Below are positions 11,001 to 18,505 of a DNA stretch of 43,364 nt, one piece after another. The position numbers were made by a program, and so were the translations under genes. Source of the DNA: an uncultured Clostridiaceae bacterium (lineage in GTDB: Bacteria; Bacillota; Clostridia; TANB77; CAG-508); contig CANPTO010000018.1 of assembly GCA_947577025.1 (NCBI GenBank), positions 1-43,364 of the forward strand. Direction: 5' to 3'. The notes under the pieces were generated by a model. It saw only the letters and a list, made by a program, of their open reading frames with translations, made no database searches and had not been told where the DNA came from. Within the stretch, counting starts at the first letter, position 1; each line of letters begins with the position of its first letter.

Positions 11001-12614
11001 ATCATAAGTTACTGTTTTTGTTTTTCCTACATCAGAAGATGTAAAAGCTACTGTTGTTTCTTTAGTATTTATTCTATAATTTAGCGGAGCTTTTATCTCT
11101 TTTACTGTATATGTTTCTTTAAGTGGTAGTTCTTTACTTGTTGCAGTTCCATCATTTCCTGTTGTAAGAGTATCAACTTTTGTTCCTTTGCTATTGTAAA
11201 TTTCAAATACTGCACCTGAAAGTTTAATATTAGTGTAATCTTTATCGATTTTTTCAATTTTAATATGTCCTGTTTTCTGTTGGTTTTTAACTGTAATATG
11301 ACTTGTTTCGTTTTTCTTTATTGTTATTGAATGTTGTGTACTATCTAATTTGTACCACTCATTTGCTTCTATTTCATATACTTTATATTCACCTGTACGA
11401 ATATTGCTAAATTTTATTTTTCCGTTAGTATCAGTTACTCCTGTTGCAACTACCTTATTTAATTCAACACTAAACAATTCAAATTTTGCACCTTGAATTT
11501 TTATGCTTTCATTGTTTTTATCTACTTTTACTAATTCAAGTTCTCCCTCAATATGTTTATTACCAATTTCTTTTGTTGTTGTTTTTCCTGGCTCTACTTC
11601 TAATGTCTTTACTGTTGTATCAATTTCATAATTAGAGTTTGATATGGTTTCTGTTACTTGATATGTTCCAAGTGGAATGTTATTCAATCTCGCGATTCCA
11701 TTTATATCAGTTGTAATATTTGTATCTATTCCGTTTCCTTTTATATTAAAAGTTGTATTTGCTATTGCTTGTCCTGTAATACTGTCTTTTTTATGAATTT
11801 CTATATTTCCTGTATTAACCCAATTTATTGATATATTGGTTGTACTACCTGGATCTACTTCAAATTCTCCTGCTCTTGCAATTCTTTGATATCTTGAATT
11901 TGACGAAGTATAGATAAGCGATTGAAATACTACACTATTTGCTATATTAGAAGATGTCCAATTTCCTGTTATATTTAGTGGTGCTTCAAAATGTATTACA
12001 TCTCCTGCACTGACTGTTACTTCTCCACCTGTTTTTGACCAATTTCTATTATCACATACAATAGTCACATTATCTTGTAAATTGAATTTTAATTGTACTC
12101 TATCAGAGCCTGTAATTGTGGTTTGATTAGTAACTTGTTTATCTCCACTTATACTTGCAGTTAGACTTCTATTGCTAAAATTTGTACTAAAAATAGGGTC
12201 TGGTTGAGAAGCTAAAAAGCTTTCAAATTCTGCTAAAAAACTTCTATTATCTCCATTAAAATGTTTGTTTAATTTCATTGTTGTTACAACAATTCCTTTT
12301 GCTTCATTTCCATTAAATCCAGACCATTGACCAGGTCCTCCCCACCCATAATATAATATTTTTCTTACTTCTGCATTGTTATACACTTGTCCGCTTCCAT
12401 ATTCTACTCCAGTTCCAGGTGTAGTCTTTGAATGGTCTACACAAAATGCTACTCTTCCATCTATTTCAAAATGGCCTACTTTAGTTCCATTCCAAGTTAT
12501 TCCATAAGCTGACAAATTGCTAATAGTTACTGCATATACATTGCTTGATATTGTACTAATAGCAATAATCGTTAATACTATAAAAAATGTTAATCTGATT
12601 ATTTTCTTTAACAT
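8058..12614 (-). CDS. sortase-anchored surface adhesin: thioester-like head plus 13 SpaA/Cna-B repeats
   Basis: The protein has 1,518 residues from ATG 12612-12614, chosen because GGAGG lies 9 bases upstream; an earlier in-frame start lacks a site. Residues 1-29 are a Sec signal peptide. Residues about 30-265 look like a thioester (TED) head: FCVDHS with the candidate thioester Cys, then YYGWGGPGQW. The partner glutamine of TED domains (usually TQxA) is not obvious; VTTMKL stands there. From about 268 to 1475 I count 13 prealbumin-like Cna-B/SpaA repeats, each opening with (I/L)K(V/I)xKVDK-type strands that supply the lysine for isopeptide bonds. The C-terminus is TPQTGD (sortase signal near 1482), a membrane helix and KKRKSK. 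Repeats 9 and 11 are almost identical (recent duplication). It probably mediates attachment between cells during transfer or to host tissue. No in-frame CGG in 1,519 codons. Confidence 0.9.
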   Translation of the reverse strand: MLKKIIRLTFFIVLTIIAISTISSNVYAVTISNLSAYGITWNGTKVGHFEIDGRVAFCVDHSKTTPGTGVEYGSGQVYNNAEVRKILYYGWGGPGQWSGFNGNEAKGIVVTTMKLNKHFNGDNRSFLAEFESFLASQPDPIFSTNFSNRSLTASISGDKQVTNQTTITGSDRVQLKFNLQDNVTIVCDNRNWSKTGGEVTVSAGDVIHFEAPLNITGNWTSSNIANSVVFQSLIYTSSNSRYQRIARAGEFEVDPGSTTNISINWVNTGNIEIHKKDSITGQAIANTTFNIKGNGIDTNITTDINGIARLNNIPLGTYQVTETISNSNYEIDTTVKTLEVEPGKTTTKEIGNKHIEGELELVKVDKNNESIKIQGAKFELFSVELNKVVATGVTDTNGKIKFSNIRTGEYKVYEIEANEWYKLDSTQHSITIKKNETSHITVKNQQKTGHIKIEKIDKDYTNIKLSGAVFEIYNSKGTKVDTLTTGNDGTATSKELPLKETYTVKEIKAPLNYRINTKETTVAFTSSDVGKTKTVTYDNKHDEGELEILKVNKLDETMKIEGVKFELWSIELNKVMAIGTTNKEGKLKFTNIRTGEYLIYEVEANEWYRLDATKKTTTIKKDETTHITIKNQPKMGYIAIEKYDQDYTDKKLAGAVFEIYNSKGQKVDTITTNEQGRAKSKALPIYEIYTVKEVKAPINYYINKKETTVKYTSSEDEVTKNAAYPEKRHEGNLKVYKVDDKNQRIALGNVEFDLYSHEFNRVIGTFYTDVNGEILVENLRVGTYSWIEKTTNKWYDLAENTEVEVIWNTTVETTILNKLKQGRIKVVKVDKDNNEILLEGVKFQVIDDKGNVLETIVTNENGEAITAEYPVRDFENLSLKEIETLKEYKLNDEVIQLTLKANETIVKTVENEVKKGQIKIVKVDKDNNEIKLEGVVFEVLNEKGEIVETLITNKNGEATTKRLPITSTYTVREKETLKEYKLNIDEIKVKLQEDEIKTLTFTNELKKAQIKVIKVDKENHKIKLKDVQFEVYNSKRELVDTIITNEKGEAITKKLPINDTYSLKEVKTDKYYKLNTDITIIDLTKYIDNYEENIIESITIENQIKKGQVKVVKVDKDNNKIKLEGVTFEVLDETGKVVDTLVTNANGEATSIPLRINQKYTLKEIKTQEIYELNEELIIVELEDNKITNKTITNELKKAQIKVIKVDKENHKIKLKDVEFEVYNSNGELVDIIITNENGEAVTKRLPVNDNYSLKEVKTDKYYKLNTDITIIDLTKYIGNYEKNIVEATIIENQVKKGKIKVIKTDGDTKIPLEDIVFEVYDEDNNLIETIITDENGEATTKELPINKHYILIEKETQKGYQLSNKEETLELTEDEITSIEFKNYKEKGKIKIVKTSSNGKVDGFSFKITGMSITGEEIEMIVTTDKTGIILIDDILVGEYTIEEIWDESYEKTEPQTVNIKNGETAEVSFYNKLIETDTPQTGDERSTMLWTILLATSITLLLSVTVYKIVKKRKSK
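8850..9620 (-). repeat. recent tandem duplication within the adhesin gene (two-domain unit, period about 570 bp)
   Basis: The DNA around 8940-9040 and 9511-9611 is nearly identical over about 100 bp, and the encoded repeats 9 and 11 share the motif QIKVIKVDKENHKIKLKDV. Repeat 10 lies between, so the unit duplicated is two domains long. This is a typical substrate for recombination that lengthens or shortens such stalks. Confidence 0.7.
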
Positions 12615-12639
12615 AGTTATAATTTCCTCCTTTTTTGCA

Positions 12640-12669
12640 TAAAAAATAAGCAAGATTTTACTCTTGCTC
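12640..12669 (-). terminator. rho-independent terminator after the small surface-protein gene
   Basis: On the minus strand AGCAAG (from 12663-12668) and CTTGCT (from 12649-12654) form a stem followed by ATTTTTTA. It lies between the gene at 12693-13199 and the adhesin start, so the adhesin probably has its own promoter. Confidence 0.6.
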
Positions 12670-12692
12670 TTTAAAATAATTTTACTAATTTT

Positions 12693-13199
12693 CTATAATC
12701 CTAATGCTTTCATTTGTTCCTCTGTTAAATACCCTTTACTTGCTGTTCCTGCATCATTAATATTGTAAGTTGTACTTTTATCTGTTTCTACCTCTATTGT
12801 TTTTTTGTTTGAACTACTTTTATTACTATTTTTGTTTGTTTCAGTTGTTGTAGCTTTCGTTGTTTTTTCGTTTTTTGTTTTTTGTGTCATTTTTTCATTA
12901 GTCTTTTCTACTTTCGTTGATGTAGTTGTTGTTTCTTGTTTTTTATCACTTTGAGAAGTAGTATCTTCCTTAATTTCTGTATTTTTATCTTCCTGTATAG
13001 GCTCTTTTATATTACTTTCAATGTCATTTGTGATAGTATTTTCAACTGTTACATTTTCAACTATTTCGTTTGCTTGTTTTTCTCCTTGTTCATTTGTGTT
13101 ATTATCTACTTTGCTATTTCCTATAAAACAAATTACTCCTAAACTTATTATAACTAAACTTACTATAAGCACTGTGGTTATAATCAATATTTTTTTCAT
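12693..13199 (-). CDS. small membrane-anchored, Thr/Lys-rich surface protein
   Basis: A protein of 168 residues from ATG 13197-13199 (AGGAG 10 bases upstream favours this over the ATG three codons earlier). MKK is followed by a single hydrophobic helix (IITTVLIVSLVIISLGVICFIG), then a low-complexity extracellular stalk of Thr, Lys, Glu and Ser (about 35-140), then a conserved-looking tail DAGTASKGYLTEEQMKALGL. A lipobox is not convincing, so it is likely an N-terminal membrane anchor or uncleaved signal. It lies between parB and the adhesin, in the cell-surface block of the element. No known family recognised. Confidence 0.65.
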   Translation of the reverse strand: MKKILIITTVLIVSLVIISLGVICFIGNSKVDNNTNEQGEKQANEIVENVTVENTITNDIESNIKEPIQEDKNTEIKEDTTSQSDKKQETTTTSTKVEKTNEKMTQKTKNEKTTKATTTETNKNSNKSSSNKKTIEVETDKSTTYNINDAGTASKGYLTEEQMKALGL

Positions 13200-13400
13200 A
13201 TCTATCATTCTCCTTTGCTTATATCTTACTCTATTGTTTTTTATTTAGCAAGTGTATATTTTTTATTTTATAGGCTTAAAATTGCACATAATAACCATCT
13301 CCTTTCGCTATTAATTATTTTTTATATTTTATTTTAATAATATATCTTTTCAGTTAGTATATAGCTAGTATTAGGGGGTGGATTGTAAGGAGGGGGAAAT

Positions 13401-13443
13401 AAAAAAAGTGTAGCTACAAATATATTTATCTGTTGCTACAACT
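13401..13443 (-). terminator. terminator after the parA-parB operon
   Basis: On the minus strand TTGTAGC and GCTACA flank a loop and are followed by CTTTTTTT. It starts at the parB stop codon and ends the parAB transcript. Confidence 0.6.
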
Positions 13444-14393
13444 TACCTTATATATTCATTTTGTTTCTGTTTTTTTTCCCTTTCCGATGTTTCTTTTACA
13501 CAATGCACAATATAGTCTTCTTTTTCTTCCATTGATTTATATTGTTTTGGTATATACTGCTCTACTTTATCTTCTGGAATTTTAAATTTTGGTATTTGGT
13601 TTGGTTTTTCTTGTTCTAATATATCGTCAATTTCTTCCATAGTTAAATTACCACTTTCACTTAATTTTTTCATTTTAATAGCTTGTGGGTGTGATGGAAA
13701 TGCATCTGTATATTCTATTGCATCAAATACCTGTTGTTGCTCTTCTTTTGTTAAATATGAAAGTTCAACTGCTGGTCTTAGTTTCATTTTTTCTTCGTCA
13801 ACTAATTTTAATAGTTCTGGTATTAGTTCAGTAAGTCGAATAAATCTATATACGTTGTCTTTACCATCTCCAAATTCTTCTCCAATAATTTCAGCAGTTA
13901 CTTTTTCTTTTAACTTTGTCGCCGTTGGCGAAGAAGTTAAATCATTTCTTTTTCCTTGTTTCTTCATTGCATCTAGCTTCATTTTATATGCAAATGCTTT
14001 TTCACTTGGTAGTATTTTTTCTCTTTGGTTGTTACTATCTACCATTACTATTGTTGCTTCTTCATCTGTCATTTCTCTTACTATAGCTTTTATTTCTGTT
14101 CTCCCTGCTATTTCACAGGCTCTTTTTCTTCTGTGTCCAGAAATCATTTCGTAGCCACCATTTTCTTTTGGTCTTACTAAAACTGGGTGTATTACTCCAA
14201 ATTGTTTTACTGTTTCTGCCATTGAAAACATTTCATCATCATCTTTTACTTTGTATGGGTGGTTTGGAAAGTTTGTGATTTCTTTTACTGGAATCATTCT
14301 TACATATTCTCTGTTTTTATTATCTCTTTCGTCTTGTGTTGTAAAGAACTCATCTAGTGTCATCTTTGGTAACTTCATTTTTTCTTCTTTCAT
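13443..14393 (-). CDS. parB: ParB/Spo0J-like partition protein (ICE copy)
   Basis: 316 residues. The ParB N-terminal nuclease-like domain is clear at about 28-125: an IPVKEI start, HPYKVKDDDEM, FGVIHPVLVRP, then the ParB signature SGHRRKRACE, followed by VDSNNQREKILPSEKAFAYKMK. A helix-turn-helix region comes next (KVTAEIIGEEFGDGKDNVYRFIRL), and a charged C-terminal part. The start overlaps the parA stop region by 44 bases, so translation is coupled. It is homologous across its length to the ParB of the nested element (17680-18504). In conjugative elements such ParB proteins act in maintenance or as transcription regulators. With parA disrupted its role may be impaired. Confidence 0.85.
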   Translation of the reverse strand: MKEEKMKLPKMTLDEFFTTQDERDNKNREYVRMIPVKEITNFPNHPYKVKDDDEMFSMAETVKQFGVIHPVLVRPKENGGYEMISGHRRKRACEIAGRTEIKAIVREMTDEEATIVMVDSNNQREKILPSEKAFAYKMKLDAMKKQGKRNDLTSSPTATKLKEKVTAEIIGEEFGDGKDNVYRFIRLTELIPELLKLVDEEKMKLRPAVELSYLTKEEQQQVFDAIEYTDAFPSHPQAIKMKKLSESGNLTMEEIDDILEQEKPNQIPKFKIPEDKVEQYIPKQYKSMEEKEDYIVHCVKETSEREKKQKQNEYIR

Positions 14394-15051
14394 TATCTGT
14401 TAATACCTCCTTTGCAAAATTTGTATAGGCTTGAGTTACTTTACTATTTTTGTCATAAGCAAATATACTTTTCCCTTTTGAAGTGGATTCTGCTGTTTTT
14501 ATAGCACTAGGTATTTGAGTGTCATATAATTTGACTATATCTCCATAATTTTCTTTTAGCTCTTGCTTTATTTTATTTGGTAGTTTCGTTCTACTATCTA
14601 CAAGGGTTAAAAGTATTCCACCAACTTGCAGCTTTGAATTTATTTGTTTCTTTACCTTTGAAATTATCTTTAATAAATTACCTGTCCCTCTAGCTGAGAA
14701 ATATTGGCTTTGTACTGGTATAATTACGTCATCTGCCATTGCTAATGCATTTGTTATTAGCATACTTAACGAGGGCATACAATCAATTATAATATAATCA
14801 TATATACTTTTTAGTTCCTCTAAACTTTTTCGCATTGCATATTCTCTGCTCATTGCATTCGATAAATTGCTTTCTGTCATTGCTAAATTGAGATTAGATG
14901 GTATTAAGTCTATTCCCTCTTCGTGGTGTAAAATTGCTTGTTCTGGTTTTATTTCTTCATCATCAATATATCTTTCAATTAAAGTAGAAAGAGTTACTGG
15001 TATATTTTCTTCGTCATAAAACCCCATATAGGTTGTTAAGTTTGCTTGTGG
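14350..15051 (-). pseudogene. parA: parA, C-terminal part, separated from its start by the nested element
   Basis: Residues from PQANLTTYMGF onward of a ParA/Soj ATPase: Walker B-like region DYIIIDCMPSLSML, ITNALAMADDVIIPVQSQYFS, and the C-terminal QIPSAIKTAESTSKGKSIF. The P-loop is missing because it lies at 24854-24982. A TTG just upstream could start translation but would give a protein without a nucleotide-binding loop. Joining the two parts at the shared CCACA restores a 275-residue ParA ([16 protein letters not shown]). The upstream part ends with this same proline codon, so the break is precise. Confidence 0.9.
15047..15051. other. att junction, left (core TGTGG)
   Basis: Point at which parA codons for QANLTTYM resume. 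The 5-bp TGTGG is repeated at 24852-24856. Crossover by large serine recombinases takes place at a central dinucleotide within such a short shared core. Confidence 0.75.
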
Positions 15052-15109
15052 CAATAGTTATTTACAATATTTTTTAATTTTTTCAAAAAATCTAATAACT
15101 GTGTCCTTA

Positions 15110-15283
15110 TTATGCAACATTTTCAGCTTTTATCTTCAATACTTCATCTAACATAATTTTTCTAATTAGTTCTTCATAAGTCAATTTTGCTCCATTAGAT
15201 TGAATTACATTGACAGTAAAAACTGTTCCGTTTATTTCTAGGTTAAATTTACATTCACTATTATTTTTCTTTTCATTAGACAT
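15110..15283 (-). CDS. tnpW: TnpW-like small transposon protein
   Basis: A 57-residue protein starting at ATG 15281-15283, 6-7 bases after GAGGAGG. The centre (CKFNLEINGTVFTVNVIQS) followed by a helical tail (TYEELIRKIMLDEVLKI) has the layout of the TnpW proteins of Tn4451-type elements: a short beta hairpin ending in VNV, then a helix with IRRLI-like residues. It is the last gene of the nested element at the end opposite the recombinase. The family role is unknown. The family call rests on remembered patterns and could be wrong; the gene itself is well supported by its start site. Confidence 0.55.
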   Translation of the reverse strand: MSNEKKNNSECKFNLEINGTVFTVNVIQSNGAKLTYEELIRKIMLDEVLKIKAENVA

Positions 15284-15313
15284 TTTTTATTCCTCCTCTC
15301 TTGTTTTTAGGCA

Positions 15314-15350
15314 TAAAAAAAGAGAGATACTAATTTCTTAATATCTCTGC
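15314..15350 (-). terminator. terminator after the membrane-protein gene
   Basis: On the minus strand AGAGATA and TATCTCT pair around a short loop and are followed by CTTTTTTTA. Just upstream, 15373-15408 holds a second inverted repeat (AATCATCTCG / CGAGATGATT, 10 bp perfect). Confidence 0.65.
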
Positions 15351-15410
15351 TAATTTGTTTATTCTTTTTTATTTAATCATCTCGACTTATTGTAATTTCT
15401 CGAGATGATT

Positions 15411-15908
15411 CTATATAACATCATCTATTGTCATTTCTGTATTTCCAATATATACATCCCTATTTCCATCTAAAGTATGGCATTTTATTATTGTATAATT
15501 TTCATATTTATATATCATACTACCACCATCTTGATACATATCTCCTGTTATTTTTTTATCATTCAAATCTTTATTTGCTTTTGAAATAATTTCATTCATT
15601 GTTATTTTATTTTCTAATAATGCCTCTTTTAAAGAATAATCTTTACCATCAATTCTAATATTTACACTTCCATCATAACCATATATTGTATAATCATATT
15701 TATCTGTTTCTGTTTTGCTTAATATCGTATAAACTCTATAACTATCTGTTGGCTTTTTATTAGAAAACTCTATTTCAAAATCATCTGCTGACTTAAGTTC
15801 AATTTTTGTAACACTATTCTCAATTAACTTATATGCAACAACTATCCCAATAACAATAATCAACAATACAATTATAACTCCAATAATTATTTTCTTATTT
15901 TTGCTCAT
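15411..15908 (-). CDS. single-pass membrane protein of unknown function
   Basis: 165 residues from ATG 15906-15908; GGTGG lies about 6 bases upstream, whereas the longer frame would need a TTG with no site. MSKNKK is followed by one strong hydrophobic helix (IIIGVIIVLLIIVIGIVVAY), then a polar extracytoplasmic domain of about 130 residues (EFSNKKPTDSYRVYTILSKT, IYGYDGSVNIRIDG, KYENYTIIKCHTLDGNRD). No recognised family. It sits in the cargo end of the nested element with its own flanking hairpins and may be a surface-exclusion or stress protein, though this is a guess from position only. Confidence 0.6.
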   Translation of the reverse strand: MSKNKKIIIGVIIVLLIIVIGIVVAYKLIENSVTKIELKSADDFEIEFSNKKPTDSYRVYTILSKTETDKYDYTIYGYDGSVNIRIDGKDYSLKEALLENKITMNEIISKANKDLNDKKITGDMYQDGGSMIYKYENYTIIKCHTLDGNRDVYIGNTEMTIDDVI

Positions 15909-16012
15909 TTTTACCACCAATTTAACCTTTCACTTTATAAATTCATCATAGCGATAACTTACTATTCGTTGAGATGATTATACCATAATTTTATTTTATG
16001 CTCAATAAAATA

Positions 16013-16031
16013 AGAGATATTTCTATCTCCT
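16013..16031 (-). terminator. hairpin at the end of the paralogue pair operon
   Basis: Minus strand GAGATA, loop GAAA, TATCTC, then TTATTTTATT. It overlaps the stop codon of the gene at 16030-16671. Next to it a second inverted repeat TTATTTTAT / ATAAAATAA spans 15990-16012. Confidence 0.5.
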
Positions 16032-16671
16032 ATAACAAACTGATATCTTTAAGTCCTAATTTAAAAGTTTCTATCAATTCAATATCTTGCATATTATCTG
16101 CTAATTTTAAATATTCGTTTAATGCTTTTATTTCTTTTTCAGTAAAGATTACAATTTCATTTCTCTCTATAAAATCTCTTACATTTGGGTATTCTTCTTT
16201 TATTTTACTCATTTTGTGTACTATTTCTTTGTATTCTTTTATATTCCAAAGATTTGTACCTACCATTTCTTTTATAAAGCACATACTCTTATAAATCAAA
16301 GTATCTTCTAAATCTCCAACATTATTTTCTACAAATTTCCTCTTATTGTCTGCTATTTCTTTCTTTAGGAATATTCTATCTAAAAATCCTAATTTATAAT
16401 ATTGTTTATTCCAAAAACTACTTTCTCCAGACATAGCACCCTCGAATCTATCTAATTTTAGCCATAGTTCTTTTTGTTTTTCCTTATCTTTTACTAGATC
16501 ATACATTAAGTTTTCTAATTCTTTCTTTGATTTTTCAACTTCTGCTATTTCTTCTGTTTTTCCATACATACGAATATATAAACTTTGTAGCCCATCTCCT
16601 CTTGTTTCGTATATATCATTTAAAACTTGATTTTCAAATAACTCATTTACTGTATATTCTTTTCTTTCCAT
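16030..16671 (-). CDS. hypothetical helical protein, paralogue of the next gene upstream
   Basis: 213 residues, mostly charged helix. It shares with its neighbour (16683-17294) a start region with (S/D)LYxIREG or IYETRGDG, a YISKYG/YIRMYG stretch, a central (E)xxFWxKxYYKxGFxDxxxLKxxI signature (about residues 86-107), and a C-terminal stretch with FTxxEIKAL or FTPEEMKAI. The F-x-x-GF-x-x-G/D pattern recalls the small DUF6809-type proteins of Firmicutes elements, but I am not sure. The gene follows its paralogue after 11 bases and is co-transcribed with it, divergently from the Xre regulator, which may control both. Confidence 0.65.
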   Translation of the reverse strand: MERKEYTVNELFENQVLNDIYETRGDGLQSLYIRMYGKTEEIAEVEKSKKELENLMYDLVKDKEKQKELWLKLDRFEGAMSGESSFWNKQYYKLGFLDRIFLKKEIADNKRKFVENNVGDLEDTLIYKSMCFIKEMVGTNLWNIKEYKEIVHKMSKIKEEYPNVRDFIERNEIVIFTEKEIKALNEYLKLADNMQDIELIETFKLGLKDISLL

Positions 16672-16682
16672 TTCATACCCTC

Positions 16683-17294
16683 CTATAATGACTTTCCAGT
16701 TTTTACACCAATTTTAAACATTTCTTCTTCCTCTATTGTAAATCTATCGTTGTATAAACTTATTACTTTTAAAATTGCTTTCATTTCTTCTGGTGTAAAT
16801 TCTTCAATTTTTTCATCATAAATAAATTTCTCTACTCTAGGGTATTTACTATATATTTCAATAAGTTCTTTTTTAATGTTGTTATAATATTCATTTGACT
16901 TTAAGTTGTCGTGCTTTGTTTTATCTACATAGTCCCATATATCATCAAATTTATCATAAATACTATCTTTGTTACATTCATTTTCAATTTTTTCTTCTTG
17001 TATTTGATTTTTTAGTAATACTGCGTCTATAAATCCTGCCTTATAATATGGTTTATACCAAAAACACATTTCTCCCATCGTTTTTAATTCATAATTATTT
17101 ATCTTATTAAATAATTCTTGCATATCATTTTCATCTTTTATAAATTTCTTCATAAATTCTACTAACTGTTCTTCTGCTTTATCTGCTTTTTTACTGTCTT
17201 TTGGATTTCCATATTTTGAAATATAGTCTTTTTCCACCTCTCCCTCTCTTATTTCGTATAAACTATCAAGTATTTTATTTTTTAATTCTTTCAT
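16683..17294 (-). CDS. hypothetical helical protein, first gene of the paralogue pair
   Basis: 203 residues. It shares the FWYKPYYKAGFIDAVLLKNQ signature with the downstream gene and is about as long, so the two arose by duplication. GGGAGG lies shortly before the ATG. The promoter region upstream is shared with the divergent Xre gene and carries inverted copies of a TTATCG-N4-AGCGTT-like sequence, so repression by Xre is likely. A regulated divergent operon like this often governs transfer or defence functions of a mobilizable element. No catalytic motif is visible. Confidence 0.65.
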   Translation of the reverse strand: MKELKNKILDSLYEIREGEVEKDYISKYGNPKDSKKADKAEEQLVEFMKKFIKDENDMQELFNKINNYELKTMGEMCFWYKPYYKAGFIDAVLLKNQIQEEKIENECNKDSIYDKFDDIWDYVDKTKHDNLKSNEYYNNIKKELIEIYSKYPRVEKFIYDEKIEEFTPEEMKAILKVISLYNDRFTIEEEEMFKIGVKTGKSL

Positions 17295-17305
17295 ATTCTC
17301 CCTCC

Positions 17306-17373
17306 CATTTATCGTTATAGCGTTATTTTATTTTATCTTTTTTTATTAGTCAACGCTGTGGCGATAATATTTA
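17306..17373. promoter_or_regulatory. candidate Xre operator: inverted pair of TTATCG-N4-AGCGTT
   Basis: Plus strand TTATCGTTATAGCGTT at about 17310-17325 and, reversed, TTATCGCCACAGCGTT at about 17352-17367. The halves differ only in the central four bases region, and lie in the divergent promoter region between the paralogue pair and xre. A TATACT at 17387-17392 is a candidate -10 for xre. Confidence 0.55.
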
Positions 17374-17411
17374 TTTTTGCTTTTGTTATACTAATAAAAA
17401 GGAGAAAAACT

Positions 17412-17648
17412 ATGGATTTACAAGAGGCTATTCGATTAAGAATTTTAAATTTATGCAAAGAAAATAATATCAATATTAACAAACTTTCTACTTTGGCTGG
17501 TGTTCGTCAATCTACTATCAATAGTATAATCAACGGACATAGTAAAAAAGTTCAAGTTTTAACTATACTTCGTATTTGTTTAGGATTAAATATGCAACTT
17601 AATGATTTCTTTAATGATAAACTTTTCAAAGACTTAGATGATGAATAA
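17412..17648 (+). CDS. Xre-family helix-turn-helix regulator
   Basis: 78 residues from ATG 17412-17414, with AAGGAG 7-8 bases upstream; the longer upstream frame has no start signal. The Cro/C1-type DNA-binding domain fills the protein: IRLRILNLCKENNININKLS, recognition helix region RQSTINSIINGHSKKV, then TILRICLGLNMQLNDFFND. It is the only plus-strand gene of the nested element, divergent from the paralogue pair, and probably represses its own and their promoters. Typical short phage/ICE type repressor with no sensor domain. Confidence 0.9.
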   Translation: MDLQEAIRLRILNLCKENNININKLSTLAGVRQSTINSIINGHSKKVQVLTILRICLGLNMQLNDFFNDKLFKDLDDE

Positions 17649-17679
17649 TAAAAAATTATTTATAATCTAGGTCTTATTT

Positions 17680-18504
17680 TTATCTTCCTAATTCTTTACT
17701 TTTCCACCTCTGTTTATATTGTTTCAGTAAATTTTCAATAACATCTTCCATTTGCTTTGTACTATAACCTTTTGGAAAATAGCCTTTTAAATTTTCTACC
17801 TTAAACTTTATTTGTTCCTTTTGATTTGGCTTTTGCTCTGTCATTATATTGAAAATCGTATCCATATCTAGTTTATTTTGTCTGCTTAACTCTTTCATTC
17901 TTATTGCTTGTGGGTATGAGGGTGTGCAATCTTCACTTTCTATTGTTTCTAATAAGTCCTTTTGTTCCTGTTCTCTTAAATATGATATTTCTACGGCTGG
18001 GTTCATTGCCATTTTATTATCATCAACTAATTGTAATAATGGTTTTATAAGTTCTGTCAGTCTTACATATCTTTGTACTTGTCTGCCACTTATTCCCTCT
18101 GCAATTTTATCTCTGGACTTGTGGACATTGTGTCCATAAGTTTTTTTACTTTGATTTTTTTCTGCCTCTAATTTCATTTTATAAGCAAATGCTTTTTCAC
18201 TTGGTAATATATCACTTCTTTGTAGGTTACTATCTACAAGAGTAATTATTGCCATATCTTTATCCATATCACGAACTAAAACAGGAACTTCGGTTTTTCC
18301 TGCTTTTTCACAAGCATATTTTCTTCTATGACCACTCACTATTTCATATCCCCCTTTTTCTCTATTTCTTACTATTAACGGCTCTATAACTCCGTATTCT
18401 TTTATGCTCTCAATTAAATCTTCCATATCTTCATTATCTTTTACTTGGTATGGGTTATCTTTAAATTCGTATAATTCATTTATATTTACAATTTTTTCAC
18501 TCAT
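17680..18504 (-). CDS. ParB-like protein of the nested element
   Basis: 274 residues. ParB domain: NPYQVKDNEDMEDL, YGVIEPLIVRNREKGGYEIV, the signature SGHRRKYACEKAG, then VDSNLQRSDILPSEKAFAYKMK, and a helix-turn-helix segment (DKIAEGISGRQVQRYVRL). It is a full-length homologue of the outer element's ParB (13443-14393), sharing the same C-terminal NPAVEISYLxxxEQ and PSYPQAIRMKxLS blocks. It starts one base after the MobA stop, so the two are translationally coupled. No ParA partner exists in the nested element. It may act on mobilization or regulation, or interfere with the outer element's partition system. Confidence 0.85.
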   Translation of the reverse strand: MSEKIVNINELYEFKDNPYQVKDNEDMEDLIESIKEYGVIEPLIVRNREKGGYEIVSGHRRKYACEKAGKTEVPVLVRDMDKDMAIITLVDSNLQRSDILPSEKAFAYKMKLEAEKNQSKKTYGHNVHKSRDKIAEGISGRQVQRYVRLTELIKPLLQLVDDNKMAMNPAVEISYLREQEQKDLLETIESEDCTPSYPQAIRMKELSRQNKLDMDTIFNIMTEQKPNQKEQIKFKVENLKGYFPKGYSTKQMEDVIENLLKQYKQRWKSKELGR

Positions 18505-18505
18505 C

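Noticed and set aside
8058..12614. Adhesin repeats as a CRISPR-like or satellite DNA array
   Set aside because: The periodicity of about 280-300 bp reflects Cna-B protein domains in one continuous open frame.
14350..15054. A functional short ParA starting at TTG 15052-15054
   Set aside because: It would lack the P-loop, and the missing 43 residues are found intact at the other end of the nested element.
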